64,000 nucleotides of DNA from Lishizhenia tianjinensis (GCF_900116425.1 NZ_FPAS01000002.1:576537-640536), one strand, 5' to 3'. Positions 17,126 to 25,232 are shown, counted from the first letter of the stretch. A program made the numbers and translations. Notes: generated from the letters alone by a model not told the origin.

Positions 17126-18022
17126 TTATTGATTATTAAATGAAAGAAGCGTTTTCCACGCATCTTCAATATTGTTTTCTTGTAATTGTTTTTTAGCCAA
17201 TTTGTGCAACTCTACTTCTAGCTTTGCTTGGTCCTCTTCTAAAGATACAAAAAGATCAGATAACTCTATGAGTTTGTGTTCATTCACATCTGTCTCGTTT
17301 GGTAACTCAACAATCCCTGCAAGTTTAGCTAAATCATTAGCACTTAATACCTCACTGTTTAAAATATCCGCAGGTAATTGATCGTAACCTATACCTATGG
17401 TTGTTATAGGTTTGGTAATTTCGAACATAGAATTTTCATCCGCTCGGCAGTACCAGTTACCTCCCATACGTGCTACCAAATCTATCTTTTTCTGGTCGAT
17501 ACGCTTGTTTTCCATAAGGAGATCCTCGCGAACGTGAATCTTAACAACCTCGCAGATTACCAAGTTTCCAGCACCACCATTTTGCCCTAATTCTATTACT
17601 TCGTTTACCTTACATTCAAATTGAACGGGACTTTCCTTTACTCTAAAAGGCTTCACAATATCAGAAGCGATAGGGGTTAATCCACTTTTTGTAAACTCGT
17701 TAACTCCTTTTGCATAAGGAGAAGAACTCAAGCTCATTTGTTCAACAATATCATAGTTTACAATATTGATAACACATTCAGGGTGCTCTTTTACATTGTC
17801 GTAAGTATCCTTTGTTGTATTGGTTCTACCACTTCTCGCTGGAGAAAAAACCATAATCGGTGGGTTCGCACTGAATACATTGAAGAAACTAAAAGGAGAC
17901 AAGTTGGGATTCCCTTCTGCGTCTACTGTAGAAGCAAAAGCAATGGGTCTTGGTCCAACAGCCCCTAATAACAACTGGTGTAAATGAGGAATTTCTAATT
18001 CTTTGGGTTCTATAGAATACAT
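17126..18022 (-). CDS. flavin reductase family protein (FMN-binding split barrel)
   Basis: 298 residues. The N-terminal half is a flavin-reductase-like split barrel, with GPRPIAFASTVDAEGNPNLS (about 23-42) and FFNVFSANPPIMVFSP, and SGRTNTTKDTYDNVKEHPE, all typical of the FMN-binding pocket. The C-terminal 100 residues (from about 200) are an extension with a helical end, seen in the longer members of this family. Substrate is not known; such proteins reduce flavins or act as oxidoreductase partners. A good promoter precedes it on the minus strand (TTG, N20, TACCTTTG). It is the first gene of a two-gene transcript with the DUF3127 protein. Confidence 0.85.
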   Translation of the reverse strand: MYSIEPKELEIPHLHQLLLGAVGPRPIAFASTVDAEGNPNLSPFSFFNVFSANPPIMVFSPARSGRTNTTKDTYDNVKEHPECVINIVNYDIVEQMSLSSSPYAKGVNEFTKSGLTPIASDIVKPFRVKESPVQFECKVNEVIELGQNGGAGNLVICEVVKIHVREDLLMENKRIDQKKIDLVARMGGNWYCRADENSMFEITKPITTIGIGYDQLPADILNSEVLSANDLAKLAGIVELPNETDVNEHKLIELSDLFVSLEEDQAKLEVELHKLAKKQLQENNIEDAWKTLLSFNNQ

Positions 18023-18047
18023 TCTTTTCTGCTAAAAAATTCGGAAA

Positions 18048-18078
18048 CAAAGGTAATGGTTCTCTTCTCCAATACCAA
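18048..18078 (-). promoter_or_regulatory. promoter of the flavin reductase gene
   Basis: On the minus strand a TTG (18078-18076) is followed after 20 bases by TACCTTTG (18055-18048), a full match to the Bacteroidota -33/-7 arrangement. It gives a leader of about 20 bases before the ATG at 18022. Confidence 0.6.
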
Positions 18079-18191
18079 CCCTTGTTAATAAGTTTGAAAC
18101 TTTGTTTTGCCAAGTGCTTTAGCAAGGTAAAGATGAGCGCGTTGGAGCTGGGTGAGTTTATTTTTAGAAATTGTAAAAAAAATCGACTCAA

Positions 18192-18224
18192 TTTGTTGGT
18201 CATGAAAATAATTCATTATCTTTG
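18192..18224 (+). promoter_or_regulatory. promoter of tRNA-Leu
   Basis: TTTGTTG (18192-18198) and TATCTTTG (18217-18224) form a good Bacteroidota promoter, with 18 bases between the second TTG and the -7 box. The predicted start lies near 18230, about 65 bases before the mature tRNA. Confidence 0.65.
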
Positions 18225-18295
18225 CACTCGCTTTCCATAGGTGAAGCGTTATTTGAAATACTATTTTTGAACTGTAAGGGGAAAAAATAATTTCT

Positions 18296-18377
18296 GCGGA
18301 TGTGGTGAAATTGGTAGACACGCTAGACTTAGGATCTAGTGCCGCGAGGTGTGTGGGTTCGAGTCCCTCCATCCGCA
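18296..18377 (+). tRNA. tRNA-Leu (anticodon UAG)
   Basis: An 82-base class II tRNA. The acceptor stem GCGGATG pairs with CATCCGC and the discriminator is A377. The anticodon stem CTAGA / TCTAG encloses the loop CTTAGGA, giving anticodon TAG at 18330-18332, which reads CUA and other CUN leucine codons. A variable arm of about 11 bases and the T loop GTTCGAGTC follow. CCA is not encoded. A strong promoter lies upstream and a hairpin terminator just downstream. Confidence 0.97.
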
Positions 18378-18387
18378 CAATCAAAGG

Positions 18388-18419
18388 TGGTATAAGATTG
18401 TTTTCTTATGCCATTTTTT
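18388..18419 (+). terminator. Rho-independent terminator after tRNA-Leu
   Basis: Nine-base stem TGGTATAAG / CTTATGCCA (one G-U pair) with an 8-base loop, then six T residues. It begins 11 bases after the tRNA, so most transcripts should end before tig. Confidence 0.75.
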
Positions 18420-18452
18420 GTTTATGATTGTTTAATTGTTAAGAGAAGCAAT

Positions 18453-19820
18453 ATGAATGTAACTCGTGAGAACGTTGATGAATTAAATGCAATTTTAAAA
18501 GTAGAAGTTGCTAAAGAAGACTATGAGAAGAAGGTAAATGACGTACTTTCGAACTATAGAAAACAAGCCAATATCCCAGGATTCCGTAAAGGAAAAGTTC
18601 CTATGGGAATGATCAAAAAACAATACGGTGCTGCTGTATTGGGCGACGAACTTAACAAAATTGTAAACGACGCTCTTTACAATTACATCCAAGAAAACGA
18701 ATTAGATATCTTAGGTAACCCAATTCCTAAGAATGATGCAGAGGTTAAAGGTGACTTTAACAACCCAGCTGATTTCGAATTTACTTACGAAATTGGTTTA
18801 GCACCAGAATTCGACATCAAATTATCAGGAAGAAACAAATACGATTACGTAAAAGTTAAAGCTGATGATAAAGTTGTAGATCAAGAGGTTGACAACATGC
18901 GTCGTCGTTACGGAAAGTTATCTGCAGGTGAAACAGTTACTGAGAATGATTTAGTAATGGGGCAGTTTGTAGAGTTAGTGAAGAAAGACGTAATCAAAGA
19001 AGGTGGTGTGATGAACTCATCTACTATCTCTATGGAGTTCGTTGAAGACGAAACTACACGTAAGAAATTATTAGGAGCTAAGGTTGGAGACGCTATCATG
19101 GTGAACCCAGAGAAAGTTTCTAGAGGTGGTAAAGATACTGCTGCTATGTTAGGAGTGAAAGAAGAAGAATTAGCTGATTTGTCTAAGAAATTCCAATTCA
19201 CTATCCACGAAATCAAACAAATGGAATTGGCTGAATTGAACCAAGAGTTGTTTGATAAATTATTCGGAGAAGGAGAAATCAAATCTGAAGAAGAATTAAG
19301 AGCAAGAATTGCTGCTGACTTAGAAAGAGTTTGGAGTAACGATAGCGATAGATTGTTAGCGCGTAACATCACTAAAGATTTATTAGCGAAAACAGAATTT
19401 GAATTACCAAATACGTTCTTGAAGCGTTGGATTCAAATGTCACAACCACAAGACAAGCCAGTTTCTATGGAAGAAATTGAAGCACAGTACGAAGGTTACC
19501 AAGAAAACTTGAAGTGGCAGTTGATACAAGGGAAAATCTTTAAGTCTAACGACATCAAGATAGACCAAGCTGAAGCTTTAGAATACACAAAAGGATTGAT
19601 GGCACAACAGTACGCACAGTACGGAATGCCAGCTCCAGAAGATAAAGAATTGACAGAAGTATCTCAAAAAGTATTGGCTAACCAAGAAGAAGCTCAAAGA
19701 GTTTACGATATGTTAGCAGATCAAAAATTGACTACTTTCTTCAAAGAAACAGTTAAATTAACTGAGAAAGAAGTTAGCTTCGACGAGTTCGTTAAGTTAG
19801 CGGAAGAAGCTCAAGCTTAA
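18453..19820 (+). CDS. tig: trigger factor
   Basis: 455 residues from ATG 18453, which is preceded by an AAGAGAAG ribosome-binding-like stretch; an in-frame ATG 15 codons upstream lies in the tRNA terminator and is rejected. Ribosome-associated chaperone for nascent chains. The ribosome-docking signature NIPGFRKGKVPMGMIKKQYG is at about 40-59. A middle peptidyl-prolyl-isomerase-like region (about 150-245) is weakly conserved, as is usual in Bacteroidota. The C-terminal helical arms run from about 250 to 455. A long antisense open frame within it is an artefact of codon composition. It is followed by the first copy of the repeat-associated terminator. Confidence 0.93.
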   Translation: MNVTRENVDELNAILKVEVAKEDYEKKVNDVLSNYRKQANIPGFRKGKVPMGMIKKQYGAAVLGDELNKIVNDALYNYIQENELDILGNPIPKNDAEVKGDFNNPADFEFTYEIGLAPEFDIKLSGRNKYDYVKVKADDKVVDQEVDNMRRRYGKLSAGETVTENDLVMGQFVELVKKDVIKEGGVMNSSTISMEFVEDETTRKKLLGAKVGDAIMVNPEKVSRGGKDTAAMLGVKEEELADLSKKFQFTIHEIKQMELAELNQELFDKLFGEGEIKSEEELRARIAADLERVWSNDSDRLLARNITKDLLAKTEFELPNTFLKRWIQMSQPQDKPVSMEEIEAQYEGYQENLKWQLIQGKIFKSNDIKIDQAEALEYTKGLMAQQYAQYGMPAPEDKELTEVSQKVLANQEEAQRVYDMLADQKLTTFFKETVKLTEKEVSFDEFVKLAEEAQA

Positions 19821-19837
19821 TTTAAGATAGACTTTAC

Positions 19838-19877
19838 AAAAATCCCCATCGCGTTTTACGTGGTGGGGATTTTTTTT
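19838..19877 (+). terminator. terminator, copy A of a repeated 17-bp-stem hairpin
   Basis: A 17-bp stem starting AAAAATCCCCATCGCGT, three-base loop TTT, 3' arm ACGTGGTGGGG plus T residues, with G-U pairs tolerated in the inner part. Near-identical hairpins occur at 24777-24813 and 29271-29310. Each is followed by the same series of low-complexity repeats. Confidence 0.85.
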
Positions 19878-19957
19878 GATTTAAAAATTTAATGATTTAA
19901 AAATTTAATGATTTAAAAATTTAATGATTTAAAAATTTAATGATTTAAAAATTTAAA
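19878..19957. repeat. five tandem copies of a 16-bp AT-rich unit
   Basis: Unit GATTTAAAAATTTAAT starting at 19878, 19894, 19910, 19926 and 19942; the last copy differs in its final base. There are no spacers, so it is not a CRISPR array. It is the second module of composite repeat copy A. The next 27 bases (19958-19984) hold the conserved core TTGCGGAATGAACTATTTAT shared with copy B. Confidence 0.9.
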
Positions 19958-19984
19958 GATTGCGGAATGAACTATTTATAATTT

Positions 19985-20064
19985 GAATCCTTGAATCCTT
20001 GAATCCTTGAATCCTTGAATCCTTGAATCCTTGAATCCTTGAATCCTTGAATTCTTGAATTGAG
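19985..20064. repeat. 8-bp tandem array (GAATCCTT), eight perfect and two degenerate copies
   Basis: Units start every 8 bases from 19985. Copies 1-8 are identical GAATCCTT; copies 9 and 10 are GAATTCTT and GAATTGAG. The same module occurs at 24915 (unit GAATCTTT) and 29408 (unit GAATCCTT) with different copy numbers. Confidence 0.9.
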
Positions 20065-20120
20065 GTTCTCGAGCAGCAGCGAAGTAGTGAGCTTAGCCGA
20101 ACTATCGAGAGATGAATCCT
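20065..20120. repeat. REP-like element, copy A
   Basis: Starts GTTCTCGAG and ends GATGAATCCT, with the shared core GAGCTTAGCCGAACTATCGA. TCTCGA at the left and TCGAGA at the right are inverted, so the element can fold back. A second copy lies at 24955-25010. It resembles dispersed REP-type palindromes. The remaining bases to 20234 hold nothing recognisable except a possible TATGTTTG box at 20147-20154. Confidence 0.7.
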
Positions 20121-20234
20121 TGAGTTAACCTTTACTTAAAACTGTTTATGTTTGCATAATGTTAAGTTTAATAATCGCTACCTAATTTCATAGCTATGTA
20201 AAAGAAGCTTAACTTCACTCTATCAAAGCCTCGG

Positions 20235-20242
20235 TAATTTTG
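20235..20242 (+). promoter_or_regulatory. candidate -7 element for the T9SS protein/PhoD pair
   Basis: TAATTTTG matches TAnnTTTG and lies 25 bases before the ATG at 20268. No clear TTG is found at the -33 position. Confidence 0.45.
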
Positions 20243-20267
20243 CGCTAGGAAAAATAAAACACAAAAT

Positions 20268-22841
20268 ATGCGTAAAATTTTACTTTTAGTAAGTGCTTTA
20301 ACATCGAGTTTAGCATTTTCACAAATTGAAATACTTCAAAGCAATCAATCTTATACTCAAGATTTTGATGCCTTGTCAAACTCTGGGGTAACCAATCATT
20401 ATTCGAGTTTGCCAGTAGGTTGGGTAGCCCTAGAAACGGGGAGTAGTGCCGACCAAATTTATAGAGCTTCAGATGGTTACTACTCTGGTGGTGATTTATA
20501 CAGTTATGGAACAGCGAATGATACAGATAGAGCGTTGGGAACTATTGGTAGTGGTTCTAATCCTCAGCTTTACTTTGCTTGTTATTTCGTAAACAAAACA
20601 AGTGATGTGCTTACCTCAGTAGATATTAGTTTTGATGCTGAATTATGGAGAGTAGGAAACCCAACACGTTCTACAGGAGCAGATACCTTACGTTTTGCCT
20701 ACAGTATAAATCCTACTGCCATTGATGATAATGCAGCATTTACCTATGAGCCTTCTTTGTTTTTTGTGAGTCCAGCAGACCCAGCAGGAACACCTAACAT
20801 AGAAGCTGATGGGAATTTAGCAGCAAACAGAGAAAATTTAAGTTTTACCTTAAATGTAAACATAGCACCCTTGGATACAATTTGGTTGCGTTGGAGAGAT
20901 GATAATTCAGCAAGTTTCGATGACGGTATGGGGGTAGATAACTTAAGTGTTCAGTTCGGTGCACAAGGTGGTGTAAATACAGCTTTGTTCAACGTACTTG
21001 GCGCTATGGATACCTACTATACGGAAGATTTCGATGGCATGGCAAGCGCTTATGGAGCTAATTCTGGATTTTCTACTTTACCATCAGGATGGTATGCACA
21101 TGAAGAAGGTGGGAACGCCAATCAAACTTACAATATTTCTTATGGAGAATTTGGAGGTGGAAACTTATACAGTTATGGAGATTCAGCTTCTACTGAGAGA
21201 GCTTTTGGATCTGTAGGAAGTGGAAGTTTGTACAAATCTCACCGCGGTGTAGCCTATATCAATACAACATCAGATGTGATAGAAAATGTAGAGGTAAACT
21301 TTACTGGAGAAATGTGGAGACAGGGTAGACCGGGGAGAACAACTGGTCCGGATACTTTGCATTTTTCTTATGCAGTAAATGCGGCTGGAATTGAAAACGG
21401 AGCTTACCAAGATTTTAGTTTATTGAACTTCTTCTCACCCGTTACAGATGGAATATTAAACACCCCTATGAATGGAAATGCCGCTGCGAATAAAACGGAT
21501 GTTTCTGGTGTGATCGGGAATTTGAACTTACAGCCCATGGATACCCTTTGGTTGAGATGGACAGATTACAACTCTGCAAGTTTTGATGATGGTTTAGCGG
21601 TAGATGATTTTTCAATTGCAGCCATAAGCACAGCAAGTATTTTGAGTGTAGAATTTTTAAACAGTTCTACAATTTTTAATGAAGAAGACGGTATCGTTCA
21701 GGTTCCTTTGGTGATACACAACAAGAACAACTTCTTAACGCAAGTAGGTGTAAGTATCGCAAATGCTGGAACAACGAATTTGATGAATGATGTAAACATC
21801 GTAGAGAGCTTGGTAACTTTCCCAACTACGGGTACAGATTCTATTGCTTATTTCCAGTTCAATATCTTAAACAGTGATCCTTTCGAAAACCAAGAATATT
21901 TTGTTTTAGAATTAGTGAATCCAACCAATGCCTTTTTAGGAAGCAATATCTACGATACTATTTTCATTGAGAACTACGAGTATCCCTTAGTGCCCATTGC
22001 AGATCTACAGGGTGAAGATGTAAACGGGGTGAGTGAAGTACTAGGTGCAAATGTTTTAATCGAAGGTATTGTGCACGGTATTAACTACAATTCTCTAGGC
22101 GGAATAGATTTCTACGTATTAGAGAATGGTAGTGGTTTGAACATCTACAGCATGGATGCAGACTTAAGTTACCAGCCTCAAGAAGGAGATGCTTTAAAGG
22201 TGTGGGGACAAATTTCTCAATTTAGAGGATTGACACGTTTGGAGAAGTTAGACTCTATCGAGCTAGTATCTACTCAAAATAATTTAGAGAACCCTCTTCA
22301 AGTAGAATTGCTTTCTGAAGCTACAGAAGGTCAATATTTAGAAATTGATTCTTTACAATTACTTCCAGCTATCGCTGTTTGGCCAGGTAACCAAGAAGTT
22401 TATGCGAAGAATTTAGAAACAGGAGATACACTTACATTATTTGTAGGATTTAATTCAGACCTCGTTGGAGAAGTAGCAACACAAGAAGTGTTTAAGGCCA
22501 TAGGTTTAGGTTCTCAATTTGCGAGTTCTACTTTGGTGCCTTTCCAAGATGGTTACCGCTTAATGTTGGTGAACAAAGCAAGTATGGGCTTCAGTGGAGT
22601 GGAAGTTGAAGCTTTGGCGAAACTTGTTATGTTCCCGAACCCAGCGCAAGATCAAGTTCAATTCAATGGTTTTGAAGGTGCAGCACAAGTAAGCATAGTG
22701 GCTTTAACAGGTAAAGTTGTTTACCAAGGAGAAGTACAGGCAAATGGGGTGATTAATCTTCAAGATTTAGCACCAGCAACTTATGTAGTGAAGGTAGTTA
22801 CGACAGAAGGAGTTTACACAAACACTTTAATCAAGCAATAA
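20268..22841 (+). CDS. multidomain T9SS-sorted secreted protein, two internal repeats
   Basis: 857 residues. Signal peptide at 1-18 (ends AFSQ). Two homologous modules of about 210 residues follow (about 20-235 and 245-460), each with YxxxFD, LPxGW, YSYG and LRW..NSASFDDG.VD segments, resembling lectin-like jelly-roll folds of secreted proteins. Next is a Calx-beta-like stretch (about 465-565), an OB-like DUF5689-type region (about 575-665, IEGIVHGINYNSLGGIDFYV) and a T9SS sorting domain at about 780-857 (KLVMFPNPAQDQVQF ... YVVKVVTTEG). No catalytic site was recognised. The PhoD gene starts 1 base after its stop, so the two are co-expressed. It may bind substrate or act in attachment. Confidence 0.82.
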   Translation: MRKILLLVSALTSSLAFSQIEILQSNQSYTQDFDALSNSGVTNHYSSLPVGWVALETGSSADQIYRASDGYYSGGDLYSYGTANDTDRALGTIGSGSNPQLYFACYFVNKTSDVLTSVDISFDAELWRVGNPTRSTGADTLRFAYSINPTAIDDNAAFTYEPSLFFVSPADPAGTPNIEADGNLAANRENLSFTLNVNIAPLDTIWLRWRDDNSASFDDGMGVDNLSVQFGAQGGVNTALFNVLGAMDTYYTEDFDGMASAYGANSGFSTLPSGWYAHEEGGNANQTYNISYGEFGGGNLYSYGDSASTERAFGSVGSGSLYKSHRGVAYINTTSDVIENVEVNFTGEMWRQGRPGRTTGPDTLHFSYAVNAAGIENGAYQDFSLLNFFSPVTDGILNTPMNGNAAANKTDVSGVIGNLNLQPMDTLWLRWTDYNSASFDDGLAVDDFSIAAISTASILSVEFLNSSTIFNEEDGIVQVPLVIHNKNNFLTQVGVSIANAGTTNLMNDVNIVESLVTFPTTGTDSIAYFQFNILNSDPFENQEYFVLELVNPTNAFLGSNIYDTIFIENYEYPLVPIADLQGEDVNGVSEVLGANVLIEGIVHGINYNSLGGIDFYVLENGSGLNIYSMDADLSYQPQEGDALKVWGQISQFRGLTRLEKLDSIELVSTQNNLENPLQVELLSEATEGQYLEIDSLQLLPAIAVWPGNQEVYAKNLETGDTLTLFVGFNSDLVGEVATQEVFKAIGLGSQFASSTLVPFQDGYRLMLVNKASMGFSGVEVEALAKLVMFPNPAQDQVQFNGFEGAAQVSIVALTGKVVYQGEVQANGVINLQDLAPATYVVKVVTTEGVYTNTLIKQ

Positions 22842-22842
22842 G

Positions 22843-24756
22843 ATGAAAAGAGTTTTAACATTATTAAGTCTATTTATAGGCTGGACAACCTTGGCACAAA
22901 ATGGGTTTACCCATGGACCAGATCAAGGCATAGAACAAGAATATTTTGACGCCGACTTAGCACCTTTTTATCATGGTGTGGCTTCTGGAGATCCTTTGGA
23001 AGACAGGGTGATTATCTGGACGCGTGTTACTCCTGAGCACGATACTTTGATTCCTGTAAAATGGGTAGTAGCCCTAGATACTGGCTTTCAAAACATCGTA
23101 GCTGAAGGAAATACAGCAACGGATTACACCAAAGATTATACGGTGAAAGTGGATGTTACGGGGTTGACTCCGAACACAACATACTACTATTATTTCTCGG
23201 CATTAAACACCAACAGTGTGAGGGGAAGAACGCGCACCCTGCCGGGAAATAATACGGAACACGTACGTTTGGCTTTTGGTTCGTGTAGCAATTATCAAAT
23301 GGGCTATTTTAATTCTTACAAGCGTATTGCTGAGCGCAATGATCTAGATGCAGTTTTGCATTTGGGTGATTATTTCTACGAGTACGCCATCTATGGGTAT
23401 GGTTATACGGTAGAGGTTGGACGTGAACACAGACCTTTGCATGAAATCGTTACTTTGGATGATTACAGAATTAGACACAACTTCTACAAGTTAGATCCTG
23501 ACTTAAGAGCAGCACACCAACAACATCCTTTCATTTGTATATGGGACGATCATGAAATAACCAACAATACTTATGAAGATGGAGCAGCCAATCACCAAGA
23601 AGAAACAGAGGGTGATTTTCAAACGCGTAAGGAAAGCGCAATACGTGCGTATTTAGAGTGGATGCCTATACGTCACCAACCTTTTAATGGCGACCCTAAA
23701 ATTTACCGTTCTTTTGCTTTCGGTGATTTGATGGATTTGTTCATGGTGGATACGCGAGTAGAAGGTAGACATGTACAAGCGGCAAATGCGCAAGATACTT
23801 TGTTCAATGACAGCACGCGTTTGTTGTTAGGCGATGTACAACGTAACTGGTTGTTCGATAACATGGACAATTCAAATGCAACCTGGCGAGTGATAGGGAA
23901 TCAGATTATGATTTCTGAAACAGGAGAGAACGATCCGGATATGGATGCTTGGACTGGTTATCCTTATGAACGTGGATTGGTGGTAGACAAATTAATGTCT
24001 TACGCAGATAAAAACAACGTGGTTCTAACCGGAGATACACACAGAAGTTGGGCCTTTGATTTAGCTAAACATCCTTTCGATACAGCAAGCTACCAACCCT
24101 TAACCGGACAAGGTACTTTTGGAGTTGAATTGGGTGCGCCAAGTTTGGCATCTCCGAATAGAAACGAGAGTAATCCTGGAACGAGTCAAGAACCAGACAG
24201 ACAAGCACTCTATGTGGAAAACCCACAATTGCGCTATGTAGATTTAGATAACCATGGATATGTAATTTTGGATATTACCAATTACAAACTACAAGCAGAT
24301 TACTTCTACACGGATACAAAAATGCCTTCTATGAAGGATAGTTTGGGCAAAAGTTTATTCACTTATGCGAATGAAGGATATTTACAAGAGGCTTTATCTG
24401 CTGCAACGGGTAAAGAAGTTCAAGAGATTCCTGCACCATCTTACATTCTTCCATATGAGGAGGGTGAGGTTGATAATTTAGGAGTGAATACATCTTCTAC
24501 TTTCTTATTAAGTGGTGTATATCCAAACCCTTCTAACGGACAGTTTTTCATAGGGTTTACCTCTAATCAGGATGAGATTTTATACCTAGAGGTGATAGGA
24601 GTAGATGGAAAACGTTTGATGGATAAAGTATTGCAAGTCAAAAAAGGAAACCAAAAAATTGCACTTCAGTTGCAAGATGTAACTTCTGGAATCTATGTAT
24701 TGAACCTTACAACGCGTAATGGAGATACATATTCTAGAAGAATAGCGATTCGCTAA
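22843..24756 (+). CDS. PhoD-family alkaline phosphatase with T9SS sorting domain
   Basis: 637 residues. Signal peptide at 1-18 (ends TLAQ); fibronectin-like N-terminal PhoD domain at about 40-135 (YHGVASGDPLEDRVIIWTRVTP); metallophosphatase core at about 145-480, with FGSCSNYQ, LHLGDYFYEY, CIWDDHEITNNTYEDGA, and GDTHRSWAFD supplying metal ligands; and a T9SS domain at about 560-637 (VYPNPSNGQFFIGF). PhoD enzymes are phosphodiesterases/monoesterases that use calcium and iron and release phosphate outside the cell. It follows the 857-residue secreted protein by 1 base. All expected metal-binding segments are present. Confidence 0.92.
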   Translation: MKRVLTLLSLFIGWTTLAQNGFTHGPDQGIEQEYFDADLAPFYHGVASGDPLEDRVIIWTRVTPEHDTLIPVKWVVALDTGFQNIVAEGNTATDYTKDYTVKVDVTGLTPNTTYYYYFSALNTNSVRGRTRTLPGNNTEHVRLAFGSCSNYQMGYFNSYKRIAERNDLDAVLHLGDYFYEYAIYGYGYTVEVGREHRPLHEIVTLDDYRIRHNFYKLDPDLRAAHQQHPFICIWDDHEITNNTYEDGAANHQEETEGDFQTRKESAIRAYLEWMPIRHQPFNGDPKIYRSFAFGDLMDLFMVDTRVEGRHVQAANAQDTLFNDSTRLLLGDVQRNWLFDNMDNSNATWRVIGNQIMISETGENDPDMDAWTGYPYERGLVVDKLMSYADKNNVVLTGDTHRSWAFDLAKHPFDTASYQPLTGQGTFGVELGAPSLASPNRNESNPGTSQEPDRQALYVENPQLRYVDLDNHGYVILDITNYKLQADYFYTDTKMPSMKDSLGKSLFTYANEGYLQEALSAATGKEVQEIPAPSYILPYEEGEVDNLGVNTSSTFLLSGVYPNPSNGQFFIGFTSNQDEILYLEVIGVDGKRLMDKVLQVKKGNQKIALQLQDVTSGIYVLNLTTRNGDTYSRRIAIR

Positions 24757-24776
24757 GGCGTATCAGATTTAGGCAC

Positions 24777-24813
24777 AAAATCCCCATCGCGTTTAACGTG
24801 GTGGGGATTTTTT
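24777..24813 (+). terminator. terminator, copy B of the repeated hairpin
   Basis: Same 17-bp-type stem as at 19838 (AAAATCCCCATCGCGT, loop TTA, ACGTGGTGGGGATTTT) with a T run. It ends the secreted-protein/PhoD transcript 20 bases after the stop codon. Confidence 0.85.
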
Positions 24814-25057
24814 GATTTAACAATTTAAAGATTCAACAAATTGAATATTCAACAATTCAATAATTTAAAAATTCAATGAATTATTAATTGCGGAATAAAC
24901 GATTTGTATAATTTGAATCTTTGAATCTTTGAATCTTTGAATCTTTGAATCCGAGTTCTCGAGGGAGAGCGCTGTGGTGAGCTTAGTCGAACTATCGAAA
25001 GATGAATCCTCTAACTTTCTAAATATCTAACCGTCTAAAAGTCTAACTGTCTAGGTA
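24814..25057. repeat. composite intergenic repeat, copy B
   Basis: Modules appear in the same order as after trigger factor. First comes an AT-rich run of GATTTAACAATTTAAA-like words (24814-24887). Then the core TTGCGGAATAAAC...TATAATTT (24888-24914), an 8-bp array with unit GAATCTTT (four copies plus one variant from 24915), the REP-like element (24955-25010), and a tail of TCTAAC/GTCTAA words (25011-25057). The array units are homogenised to a different sequence than in copy A. Confidence 0.8.
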
Positions 25058-25059
25058 CT

Positions 25060-25232
25060 CAGTTAGCGATTGAAGCGGAAAGCCCGGAGGCTTGAAAAGT
25101 TAAAAAGCACTTCGGTGGGGTGGGGCGACCAGCGGAAGCTACAACGCGCTTTAGTGCTTTACTTTGAAAGGTGAGGACTTGGAGGGGAAAGCGCGATTTA
25201 TTCCCCAACAAGTTGGGAATAAAAACTGCCAC
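25060..25232. ncRNA. candidate structured RNA or dispersed structured element, possible pseudoknot
   Basis: This stretch is noticeably richer in G and C than its flanks. It contains hairpin AAGCC-CGGA-GGCTT (25080-25093) and two perfect 8-bp helices: AAAGCACT (25104-25111) with AGTGCTTT (25153-25160), and CGCGCTTT (25145-25152) with AAAGCGCG (25188-25195). Their order a-b-a'-b' is that of an H-type pseudoknot with no gap between b and a'. CAGTT (25060-25064) can pair with AACTG (25224-25228) to close the ends. Open frames crossing it are short, unlike any family I know, and not preferred. Strand and transcription are not established; it could also be a non-transcribed dispersed element. Confidence 0.35.

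Noticed and set aside
17889-18384. Minus-strand open frames overlapping the start of the flavin reductase gene and tRNA-Leu
   Set aside because: They run through the tRNA and two promoters and have no conserved features.
18908-19372. 154-codon open frame antisense to trigger factor
   Set aside because: Ser/Asn/Leu-rich composition expected from the complement of a Lys/Glu-rich gene; no start context, promoter or family resemblance.
19878-20064. CRISPR array
   Set aside because: Units of 16 and 8 bases follow each other without spacers and no cas gene is in the window.
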